Source: Winogradskyella sp. J14-2
GTDB lineage: Bacteria > Bacteroidota > Bacteroidia > Flavobacteriales > Flavobacteriaceae
Length of the DNA: 64,000 bases
Direction of reading: 5' to 3'
Assembly (NCBI RefSeq): GCF_001971725.1
Contig: NZ_CP019388.1
Location: 2,294,001-2,358,000, forward strand
The translations under genes were made by a program, and so were the position numbers. Positions 16,798 to 24,743 of the stretch are shown here, piece by piece. Numbering within the stretch: position 1 is the stretch's first letter; every line of letters begins with the position of its first letter. The notes under the pieces were generated by a model. That model had not been told where the DNA came from, searched no databases, and saw nothing but the letters and a program-made list of their open reading frames with translations.

Positions 16798-16865
16798 TTA
16801 AACTAGACAAACACTAATTTACAATTATCTTTTTTTAGTGAATGCCTAGTTTTTTTTAGTGAGTG
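16798..16865 (-). promoter_or_regulatory. promoter and LytTR-type site C of the response regulator gene
   Basis: TTTTTTTAGTGAATG (16830-16844) and TTTTTTTTAGTGAGTG (16850-16865), AGT cores at 16837 and 16858, a 21-bp period. A -7-like TAGTTTAA (minus strand, 16798-16805) lies 31 bp from the proximal core. It sits in the 99-bp gap between the kinase stop and the regulator start, so it can drive the regulator separately from the kinase. Confidence 0.62.
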
Positions 16866-16875
16866 AAATGCGGAT

Positions 16876-18627
16876 TTATAGCAAATTATATTTTTTTATG
16901 ATAAGTTGAGCTTCTGTACCTTCATTAATTTTAGACATATAATTGAGCGATGCATTTAACTTTTTTGAAAGGGCTTTCATCAATGTAATACCAAATGATG
17001 TGTTTTTTACTTCGCCTTCAAATCCGTTCCCATTATCAATTACTTTTAGTTCTAGGTGGTCTTCGACTTTGTTAAAATAGATATCGATTTTACTTTTTGA
17101 CGTCACTTCATCAAAAGCATGCTTTAATGTATTAACGATGAGCTCGTTTAAAATAAGACCAACAGGAGTAATAGTCTCGATGTCCAACACTAAGGGCTCA
17201 ATATCTAGATTGTAAGTTATAGGCTCTGATTTAAACTGATGGCTTTCAAAAATGTCTCTTACCAAATCGTTAAAATAGTCCTTGGTATTTATACCAACAA
17301 GTTCGTCTTTGTTATAAAGTTTTTGGTGAATCAAGACCATAGAACGCACACGGTTTTCGGCTTCTTTAATGGCTATTTTAGCTTCTTTGTCTTCAACACT
17401 TTCAGACTGCAGATAAAGTAAACTCGATACAATTTGAAAACTATTTTTTACGCGATGATGGGTTTCTTTAAGCAACACATTTTTTTCATCTATAGTGGCT
17501 TCGAGGAGTTGCTTTTGTCTAGCTAGTTGTAATTTTTTCTTTCTGTTATTGTATAATAAAAAAGCTAAGGCTGAAGCGATAATAACACCTATAACTAAAA
17601 GTGTTATATACAATTGCTCTTCTTTTTCTTTTTTTTCGAGGGCTTCTTTTGTTTTTTCAGTCTGATATTTAGTTTCTAACTCATAGACGGTTTGATCACG
17701 TTGTTTTTCTTTGATTGACTCGTACATCTTTAAGTAATCATCTCTGTAGGATAAAGCAGTTTCAAAATCACCAATACTTCTGTAATAGTTAGATAGCGAC
17801 ATCGTCATTATACTATTGTTTCTTAAAGCTGTAGTGCTTTCTAACGATGCTTTTGCACGTTTTATAATAGGTTGCATTCCCAAAGTATCTTTTAGTGCAA
17901 TTTTTGCATTGATGAGATACGTGAGGTTTTCTTCAGAATTATAGTTATCAGGATGTTGTATAGTAGCTTTCTCTAAAAAAGGTAATGCGTCTCTAAACTT
18001 TTCTTGCCTAATGTATAAATTACCCAAATTTGCATAGGTATCAAAATTTAATTCTTCTCTCGTATTTATATCAAGACTTTTTAAAAGAAGTTCTTCTGCT
18101 TCTAAGAAGTTGTTTAGAGAGGAATTAATAGTACCTAGATTGATAAGACATTTTTTTTGAAGTTCTAAATCATCCACTTCTTTTGCCTTCTCGTAAGAAA
18201 TTGTATAATATTCTAATGCTTTTTCATAATTATCTGATGTGTGAAACATCACTCCAAGTGAATGATAAATTGAACTGTCATAGTCTAGATTATTTTCTTC
18301 ACAGATTGCTATACCATCAAAATAAAGACTACTCGCTCTATCGTAATTACCATCTACAATTTCGTAATAGAGTCCACTTGTTTCTTTAGCAATAGCCTGA
18401 CCAAGTGGGTAGTTGCTCAGTTTAGAAAAATCATAGGCTTTATTAGAATATATGAGAGCACTATCATTTTCTTCCATAATGTATTCCCAAGCCAGATCAA
18501 CATGAAACTGTACCTTTTTTTCGATATTAGATGTACTCTCTATTGCGTCTCTGAGTTGGTCTTTTAGGTCGTTATTTTGAGAAATTGAAAGAAAAGGGAT
18601 GAAAAGAAAAATCCAGAAAAATTTCAA
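16876..18627 (-). CDS. TPR-containing sensor histidine kinase (HisKA_2 type)
   Basis: A 583-aa protein with signal peptide (FFWIFLFIPFLSISQ), a run of TPR repeats in the periplasmic part (residues about 25-320; for example YEKALEYYTISYEKAKEV, EAEELLLKSLDINTREE), a coiled segment, one membrane helix (about 340-360) and a cytoplasmic HisKA_2 domain. The last contains KETHHRVKNSFQIVSSLL with phospho-His near 389, followed by HATPase_c (LILNELIVNTLKHAF, DNGNGFEG). This TPR-HisKA_2 kinase plus LytTR regulator pairing is common in Bacteroidota. The signal sensed is unknown. The start is TTG at 18625-18627, directly before the signal peptide with no upstream ATG. Its promoter element (18644-18664) overlaps the stop of the glycosylasparaginase gene. 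No terminator is seen before the regulator gene. Confidence 0.92.
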   Translation of the reverse strand: MKFFWIFLFIPFLSISQNNDLKDQLRDAIESTSNIEKKVQFHVDLAWEYIMEENDSALIYSNKAYDFSKLSNYPLGQAIAKETSGLYYEIVDGNYDRASSLYFDGIAICEENNLDYDSSIYHSLGVMFHTSDNYEKALEYYTISYEKAKEVDDLELQKKCLINLGTINSSLNNFLEAEELLLKSLDINTREELNFDTYANLGNLYIRQEKFRDALPFLEKATIQHPDNYNSEENLTYLINAKIALKDTLGMQPIIKRAKASLESTTALRNNSIMTMSLSNYYRSIGDFETALSYRDDYLKMYESIKEKQRDQTVYELETKYQTEKTKEALEKKEKEEQLYITLLVIGVIIASALAFLLYNNRKKKLQLARQKQLLEATIDEKNVLLKETHHRVKNSFQIVSSLLYLQSESVEDKEAKIAIKEAENRVRSMVLIHQKLYNKDELVGINTKDYFNDLVRDIFESHQFKSEPITYNLDIEPLVLDIETITPVGLILNELIVNTLKHAFDEVTSKSKIDIYFNKVEDHLELKVIDNGNGFEGEVKNTSFGITLMKALSKKLNASLNYMSKINEGTEAQLIIKKYNLL

Positions 18628-18643
18628 TTGAATAAATTTAAGA

Positions 18644-18664
18644 GTTAATAGCTCTTTAATTTAA
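18644..18664 (-). promoter_or_regulatory. possible kinase promoter with GCTATTAA element
   Basis: Minus strand: TTAAATTA (18657-18664, a weak -7), 4 nt, GCTATTAAC (18644-18652), start codon at 18627. The spacing matches the promoters at 6481, 12748 and 15955. It overlaps the last codon and stop of the upstream gene. Confidence 0.4.
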
Positions 18665-19677
18665 GAATTTTCTGCCTCATAATAAAAATCGGATTGAATT
18701 TGCTCATTAATTCCATCTTGAAACTTGGTCATACTAAACCATTGATGTATGGAATAGCTACCAGTTTCTCCTTTTTTGTTTACTGCGATATAACCTACCT
18801 GAAAATCTTTGTAGTTACTGTTGGGTTTATTAACAATTCTACTAATGGCTTCCTCACAAGCTTCTTGAGGTGACTTACCTTGACGCATTAGTTCTACCAC
18901 TAAAAAGCTACCAACAGTTTTAACCACTTCTTCACCTAAACCTGTAGCAACACAACCTCCGATGTCATTATCGATAAATAATCCCGAACCAATAATTGGC
19001 GAATCGCCAACACGACCTTGCATTTTGTAAGCCAATCCACTTGTGGTACAAGCGCCAGCAATATCTCCATTTTTGTCAATGGCTAGCATGCCTATAGTGT
19101 CGTGATTTTCAATATTAATTATCGGTTTGTATTCGCTTTTTATTTTCCAGTCTTCCCAAGCTTTTTTTGAGGTTTCCGTCAATAAATCTTCTTCTTTAAA
19201 ACCTTGTGAAATGGCAAATTGTTTAGCTCCTTCGCCAGCTAACATAACATGAGGTGTGTCTTCCATTACTTTTCTGGCAACGGATACTGCGTGTGTTATA
19301 CTTTGAAGATAAATGACCGAGCCACAATTTCCGTGCTTGTCCATAATACAGGCATCTAGCGTCACATTACCATCTCTGTCTGGTAAGCCGCCTTTGCCCA
19401 CTGAGCTATTTTTAATGTCAGCTTCCTCAACCATACAACCTTGCTCAACGGCATCTAGAGATGTTCCTCCAGATTGTAATATTTCCATGGCTCTTGCTGT
19501 AGCATTTTTTACGTGCCAAGTGGCAATTACTAACGGTAATTTTTCTTCATCTGTTGAAACGATAGTCTCATTATTTTCTTCTTTAGATTCAGAATTATTG
19601 CAACTGGTTAATGAATTTCCAATGACTAATCCTGCACTTGTTAAAGCGGCGTTTTTTATAAAGTTTCTTCGTTTCAA
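18661..19677 (-). CDS. glycosylasparaginase (N4-(beta-N-acetylglucosaminyl)-L-asparaginase)
   Basis: A 338-aa Ntn-hydrolase precursor that autocleaves before Thr194 (HDTIGM) to give alpha and beta subunits. It hydrolyses the GlcNAc-Asn bond left when N-glycoproteins are degraded. Supporting motifs are WHVKNATARAM, SVGKGGLPDRDG, GRVGDSPIIGSG and GGCVATGLGEE, and the length matches the well-studied flavobacterial (Elizabethkingia) enzyme. The N-terminus KRRNFIK followed by a hydrophobic stretch and lipobox LTSC suggests Tat export and lipid anchoring in the periplasm. The start is TTG at 19675-19677, because an in-frame TAG precedes it and the twin-Arg motif follows directly. It lies 10 bp after the MFS transporter gene, so the two are probably cotranscribed. 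Confidence 0.93.
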   Translation of the reverse strand: MKRRNFIKNAALTSAGLVIGNSLTSCNNSESKEENNETIVSTDEEKLPLVIATWHVKNATARAMEILQSGGTSLDAVEQGCMVEEADIKNSSVGKGGLPDRDGNVTLDACIMDKHGNCGSVIYLQSITHAVSVARKVMEDTPHVMLAGEGAKQFAISQGFKEEDLLTETSKKAWEDWKIKSEYKPIINIENHDTIGMLAIDKNGDIAGACTTSGLAYKMQGRVGDSPIIGSGLFIDNDIGGCVATGLGEEVVKTVGSFLVVELMRQGKSPQEACEEAISRIVNKPNSNYKDFQVGYIAVNKKGETGSYSIHQWFSMTKFQDGINEQIQSDFYYEAENS

Positions 19678-19687
19678 AATCTAAGAT

Positions 19688-21358
19688 TTAATATTCAACA
19701 CCTTGTTTGTCTAAAACAGTCTTTGTTCTAAATGCATAAAATAATAAATACATAAAACAGACAACAGCTATCCAGTACGATGATTGAATGGTAAATACAT
19801 CTGCTAGCTTCCCTTGTACAGGTGGAATTATAGCACCACCTAAAATCATCATTATTAAAAACGCTGAACCTTGTGAGGTATATTTCCCTAAACCTGCAAT
19901 ACTCAATGTGAAAATACAAGGCCACATTATAGAGCAAAATAACCCACCAGAAATAAAAGCGAATAAAGCCACATTACCAGAAGCAAATAAACCGATGAGC
20001 ATTGCAATAATACCTAATAAACTGAAAATTTTTAAAGTTTGAACAGGTTTGTCCTTAGCTAAGAAGAAACCACCGATTTGAACGGCAATACAAATGGCAA
20101 AGAACAAAATTTCATCAGTACTAAAGCTATATTTTATGGAATTTACTAGGATGATAACACCAAAAGCAATGTAAGGTACAATGATAAGCAAGGCTTTTTT
20201 AAGACCTTTACTTGGATTAAAAACCGTAATAGCACCAACCCAACGACCAATCATTAATCCGCCCCAATATAACGAGATGTATGAACCTAGTTGAGAGTCA
20301 TTCAAAACAGGCAAGCCTAAGGCATTAAGACCTGAATTTTCAAATTCTTGCTTTAAAAGTTCGCCAAGATTACTACCCACAGTAACTTCTACACCTACAT
20401 AGGTGAATATAGCTAGCATACCCAAAACGAGTTGCGGATATTTCATTGCTCCCCAACCTTCAGGCTTTTTAGTTGCACTAGAATTAGCAACAATAACTGC
20501 TGCGATAACAGCTAAAAGCGCAATGAATAAAATCATTAATCTTATATGTTCAAGGTCTTCTGTAGCTTCAACATTACCAGAATAGGTGCTAAAAATATAA
20601 CCGAAACATCCAACAATAACTAAGGTTAAAACAATGAGTAGGTTTCTAGCTTTATTAGCAGGCTCAAAAGCGGTTTCAGATTTTAAGGCTGGTAGTTTTT
20701 TAGAGAAATAAAATAATGCGGCAGCAGCTAAAAATAATCCTCCAACACCAAGATAAAGTTGTTGTACGGTCATTAGCGTAATTTCATTATTGGCAATCAT
20801 AGATGCTAATTCGTCAGTGCTCCAACTTGCAGAACCAAAAATGACTAAACTTACCACAACAGGACCTATGGTTGTTCCGAAGGAATTAATACCACCAGCT
20901 AAATTCAAGCGATGCGAACCCGTTTCTGGGTCACCAAGTGCAATAGCAAATGGGTTGGCAGCGGTTTGTTGCAGCGAGAACCCTAAAGCCACAATAAAAT
21001 ACGCGATGAGCACCAAATAGAATACACCTGTTTGACCTTGTTCAGCACCTGCAGTTACAGGATACATTACAAAAGCACCAACTGCTGAAAGTAACAACCC
21101 ATAAATAATACCGTTTTTGTAGCCCCAACTATTCATAATATCTTTTTTGATAGAACCAGAAAGAATAAATAATAACAAAGCACCGGTGTAATACGCACCA
21201 TAAAAGGCAAAATCTACCAATTGCGACTGAAACTGGTCAATATTAAAATACGTTTTACAAAAAGGAATAAATACACTGTTGGATGCAGCAATAAATCCCC
21301 AAAAAAAGAAAACGGTGACTAAGGTTGCTAAAGCCGATTTGTTGTTTTGATTGCTCAT
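19688..21358 (-). CDS. sugar MFS transporter (FucP/GluP/NagP type)
   Basis: A 556-aa inner-membrane major facilitator protein. The N-terminus [25 protein letters not shown], then [29 protein letters not shown] and a late [17 protein letters not shown] are typical of the FucP/GluP sugar:proton symporter family. At least 12 hydrophobic segments are visible. It is longer than FucP (about 440 aa) because of an expanded central region, which in Bacteroidota members is common. Substrate specificity cannot be read from sequence. Its place between a GH92 mannosidase and a glycosylasparaginase suggests mannose or N-acetylglucosamine released from N-glycans. It is probably in an operon with 18661-19677. 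Confidence 0.88.
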   Translation of the reverse strand: MSNQNNKSALATLVTVFFFWGFIAASNSVFIPFCKTYFNIDQFQSQLVDFAFYGAYYTGALLLFILSGSIKKDIMNSWGYKNGIIYGLLLSAVGAFVMYPVTAGAEQGQTGVFYLVLIAYFIVALGFSLQQTAANPFAIALGDPETGSHRLNLAGGINSFGTTIGPVVVSLVIFGSASWSTDELASMIANNEITLMTVQQLYLGVGGLFLAAAALFYFSKKLPALKSETAFEPANKARNLLIVLTLVIVGCFGYIFSTYSGNVEATEDLEHIRLMILFIALLAVIAAVIVANSSATKKPEGWGAMKYPQLVLGMLAIFTYVGVEVTVGSNLGELLKQEFENSGLNALGLPVLNDSQLGSYISLYWGGLMIGRWVGAITVFNPSKGLKKALLIIVPYIAFGVIILVNSIKYSFSTDEILFFAICIAVQIGGFFLAKDKPVQTLKIFSLLGIIAMLIGLFASGNVALFAFISGGLFCSIMWPCIFTLSIAGLGKYTSQGSAFLIMMILGGAIIPPVQGKLADVFTIQSSYWIAVVCFMYLLFYAFRTKTVLDKQGVEY

Positions 21359-21393
21359 ATAATTGTTAGTTAGTTTTTTTAATTCTATTTTTC

Positions 21394-21513
21394 TGTCACA
21401 TCGAGCATTGGTTGAAGTAAAAATATATTTTTACTGAATGCACCTTGCAGAGCAAGTCGAGATGCTAAAGATAATTAAGTATCAAAGATTTCTCGACTAC
21501 ACTAAAAATGACA
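21394..21513. repeat. long dispersed intergenic repeat with inverted ends
   Basis: Begins TGTCACATCGAGC and ends TCTCGACTACACTAAAAATGACA, so the ends form an inverted repeat (TGTCA...TGACA). Inside are GAGCAAGTCGAGATGC and a TAAAAATATATTTTTA palindrome. It fills nearly the whole gap between the GH92 stop and the MFS start. From memory it resembles a repeat class scattered between genes in many Flavobacteriaceae. It may act as a terminator or RNA processing signal for the GH92 transcript. Confidence 0.7.
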
Positions 21514-21516
21514 GTT

Positions 21517-24474
21517 TTATTTTATTGAAATCTCATCAGCAAAAATCCAGCTTCTACCATCCATTGGGTAGCCTAAATGCCATTCTGGTAGTTCGCCTAA
21601 TTTCTTTGCGATGATTTTTATGTATCTATATTTTTTTGGAACTTGTTTGAAATAAACTTCTTTAATTTCAATGTCATTTGATCTTTTAGCTGCATCAATT
21701 TTTCTTGCTTGTTTTTCAATTGGGAAAAATTGCTCTCCATCTACTGAACCCAAACAGTTCACTTCTGTTGGGTAAAAAATCCAAGCACCTTGGTCTTGCA
21801 AAAAGTTAATGGTCACAAGATTTACAGATTTTTCTTCACCCAAATCTACGGTAGCCACTAAATCTCTATTGTGGTAACCTTGCCAGCTGCCTGTTCTGTA
21901 GTTTTTAGTACTTCTAATACCATCTATAAGTGCATCATTTCCACCTGCTGAATACTGATTGGCAAATTCACTTTCAAGTGTTATACTTAGGTTTGGATCA
22001 ATCTTATAAAATGGTGTGGTTAGTACAGGACTTTTCAGGGTTCCTTTTTCAGAATATAACTTCACCTTTGTGTCTTCTGTTATTGTAAAAGGCGTTTCGT
22101 AAAGTTGAAAATTTTCATCATCTATAGCATAAAATATCTTAGCATCTTTTTCCGAAGTATTTAAAATAACTTCCGTAGAATCTCTAAAAGTGATATCGCC
22201 TTTTTCAATAAATGGAGACGGTAAAATAATATGATCTGTTATTTCGGTTTTTGGCTCCTCACCATTTCGACTTCCCCAAACGGCTGGATTATCGGTCATA
22301 TGAAATTCCAAATTACCACCATCCATAATGTCTTGATGAGTGATGTAGGTGTTGTTCAGTTTTTCGCCATTTAAATACACATATTCTACATACTTATTGG
22401 TATCACTTAGTTTATGCGCTGTAATGTTGAATTGTTTTCCGTTTTCCAGATTAATGGTGGCTTTGTCAAAAAGTGGTGTGCCAATAATGTATTGATTAGA
22501 ACCTGGTGTTACAGAATAAAAGCCCATAGAACTCAATACGTACCACGCACTCATTTGTCCACAATCTTCATTTCCCGAAACACCATCTGGATCGTTTTTA
22601 TAGAGTTCGGTTAAAATTTGATGAACTTTCTCTTGCGTTTTATGCGGCTTATTTACAAAATTATAAAGGTAAGCCATATGATGGCTCGGCTCGTTGCCGT
22701 GCGCATACTGACCAATTAAACCTGTAATATCGGACTGATGACGTCCAGAAGTTTCGCTTTTTGCCGAAAATAATTCCTCAAGTTGGGCTTCTAAAGCGTC
22801 TTTTCCGCCCAATAAATTTATGAAGCCAGAAATATCTTGTGGTACATAAAAACTGTATTGCCAAGCATTGGCTTCGGTATAATTGAAGTTAACTTCATAA
22901 GGATCGAAAGGCGAAAACCATGTATTTCTGAAACGTCCACGCATAAATTTACTACTTGGATCAAACACATTTTTGTAATACTGTGCTCGTTGAATGTAGG
23001 TTTTATAATCGTCGTCCTCGTTCATCGCTTTTGCCATCTGTGCAATCGTCCAATCGTCATAAGCATATTCTAAGGTTTTTGAAACCGATTCGCTTTCTTC
23101 ATCAACAGGTATAAAACCGTATTTTTTATAGGCTTCTAACCCAAATTTATCTCGCGTTGCCGAATGTTTCATTGCTTCAAACGCTTTTTCGGTATCGTAG
23201 TCTCTAATACCTTTTAAATAGGCATCGGCAATAACAGGTACAGCGTGGTAGCCAATCATACAGTCAGTATAATTGCCTGATAAATCCCACATTGGCATTA
23301 TGCCACCTTCATCATATTTTGCCAAAAATGTATTGATGAAATCATTGGTTTTGTCCTGTTCTATGATGGTGTAGAGCGGGTGAGCAGCTCTGTATGTATC
23401 CCAAAGTGAAAACACAGTGTAATAATCGAAATCTTTGGTTTGATGAACTTCTAAATCCATACCTCTATAACGGCCATCAACATCTTGATAGATATTTGGT
23501 GCAACCATCGTATGGTAAATCGCTGTGTAGAAATTGGTTTTCTTGTCAATATCATTAGATTCAACCACAATTTTTTCAAGTTGAGATTCCCAGGCTTGTT
23601 GTGCTTCTTGCTTTACGGTTTCAAAATCTTTGTTTAAAACTTCGGCTTCCAAATTTTTATAAGCACCAGCTTCATCAACAGCTGAAATTCCTGTTTTAAT
23701 GAATATTGGTTCGTTGTTTGGGTTTTTAAATTGAATGATGGCTTTTTTACTTTCAAACTTATAGTTTTTAGTTACAGCTACACCTTCGCCATCATCATAA
23801 ACAATGGCTTTTATTGGGTGTGAAAATTTGATATGATAGAACAAACGCTGGTCTTTTGCCCAAGCTGAAGAATGTCTGTAGCCATTAATTTCTGTGTCGT
23901 TTAGCTTGTTAATTTTATAACCCAAAAGTTTGTCTCTGTGTTCTAAATCTAAAACCACATACTGATTTTCAGCCGATGGAAACTGATATTTATGAATACC
24001 ACTGCGTTTAGAAACTGTTAATTCAACATCAATATTTGTTGAGTCTAAATACACTTTATAATAACCAGGTTCAGCACTTTCATTCTCATGCGAAAAGTGA
24101 GCGCGATAACCAGATTTTCCATCAGATCCATTATTAAAATTTACTTTATTGGTTGGCATTAAAAGCACATCGCCATAATCGCTAATGCCTGTGCCGCTAA
24201 GATGCGTGTGTGAAAATCCGTAGATGTATTTGTCAGTATAATGATAACCCGAGCAGCCGTCCCAACCCTCTAAGCGCGTATCTGGACTCAGTTGCATCAT
24301 GCCAAAAGGCAACGTTGCACCAGGATAGGTGTGACCGTGACCACCAGTGCCTATAAATGTGTTGACGTAGTTGGTTAACGCCTGATCTTTTTTTGCAGAT
24401 TTGAGAGTATTGTTTTTATTACATCCAAAAAATAAGATTATAACAATTAAAACAGAGGTTAATTTAAACGTCAT
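21517..24474 (-). CDS. GH92 family alpha-mannosidase, lipoprotein
   Basis: A 985-aa protein. The lipoprotein signal LTSVLIVIILFFGC puts it on the cell envelope. The N-terminal beta-sandwich has FIGTGGHGHTYPGATLPFG and the catalytic region has GNEDCGQMSAWYVLSSMGFY; both are hallmarks of calcium-dependent exo-alpha-mannosidases of GH92, which trim high-mannose N-glycans. WDTYRAAHPLYTI also fits. The last 250 residues are extra beta domains: a chitobiase-like segment (ITFRDSTEVILNTSEKDAKI) and an F5/8-type C-like carbohydrate-binding module (SVNLVTINFLQDQGAW). The start is placed at ATG 24474; the codon before it (24477) is TTG. With the transporter and glycosylasparaginase it forms a small N-glycan salvage set lacking SusC/SusD and an endoglycosidase. 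Confidence 0.95.
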   Translation of the reverse strand: MTFKLTSVLIVIILFFGCNKNNTLKSAKKDQALTNYVNTFIGTGGHGHTYPGATLPFGMMQLSPDTRLEGWDGCSGYHYTDKYIYGFSHTHLSGTGISDYGDVLLMPTNKVNFNNGSDGKSGYRAHFSHENESAEPGYYKVYLDSTNIDVELTVSKRSGIHKYQFPSAENQYVVLDLEHRDKLLGYKINKLNDTEINGYRHSSAWAKDQRLFYHIKFSHPIKAIVYDDGEGVAVTKNYKFESKKAIIQFKNPNNEPIFIKTGISAVDEAGAYKNLEAEVLNKDFETVKQEAQQAWESQLEKIVVESNDIDKKTNFYTAIYHTMVAPNIYQDVDGRYRGMDLEVHQTKDFDYYTVFSLWDTYRAAHPLYTIIEQDKTNDFINTFLAKYDEGGIMPMWDLSGNYTDCMIGYHAVPVIADAYLKGIRDYDTEKAFEAMKHSATRDKFGLEAYKKYGFIPVDEESESVSKTLEYAYDDWTIAQMAKAMNEDDDYKTYIQRAQYYKNVFDPSSKFMRGRFRNTWFSPFDPYEVNFNYTEANAWQYSFYVPQDISGFINLLGGKDALEAQLEELFSAKSETSGRHQSDITGLIGQYAHGNEPSHHMAYLYNFVNKPHKTQEKVHQILTELYKNDPDGVSGNEDCGQMSAWYVLSSMGFYSVTPGSNQYIIGTPLFDKATINLENGKQFNITAHKLSDTNKYVEYVYLNGEKLNNTYITHQDIMDGGNLEFHMTDNPAVWGSRNGEEPKTEITDHIILPSPFIEKGDITFRDSTEVILNTSEKDAKIFYAIDDENFQLYETPFTITEDTKVKLYSEKGTLKSPVLTTPFYKIDPNLSITLESEFANQYSAGGNDALIDGIRSTKNYRTGSWQGYHNRDLVATVDLGEEKSVNLVTINFLQDQGAWIFYPTEVNCLGSVDGEQFFPIEKQARKIDAAKRSNDIEIKEVYFKQVPKKYRYIKIIAKKLGELPEWHLGYPMDGRSWIFADEISIK

Positions 24475-24605
24475 CAAAAAGATTGCTAAAATTAGAGCAT
24501 CTAATATACTAAAATGCCAGACAAGATTGTCCTTTCTATTTTCAAAATGGGTTAGAGGAATTTCAATTTAAAATTTTAGATTGAAATAATGGTACTCTGT
24601 TAAAT

Positions 24606-24662
24606 AGACCAGTGATTAAAATTCTGAAAAAAACCATTGGTCTTTACTAACCTTTTGTTAGT
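24606..24662. other. two consecutive inverted repeats upstream of the LruC gene
   Basis: AGACCAGTG (24606-24614) pairs with CATTGGTCT (24635-24643, one G-U), and ACTAAC (24646-24651) pairs with GTTAGT (24657-24662). No T-tract follows. They lie in the 269-bp gap between the divergent GH92 and LruC genes and could be regulatory or the end of a leader. Nothing else recognisable is in the gap. Confidence 0.35.
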
Positions 24663-24743
24663 CGACTTAAAAATTCATTCTAGCGATTTTCATCAGATCT
24701 GTTCTTTTAAGTAGCCGAAATTTGTCCTAATTAAATCGTAGCC

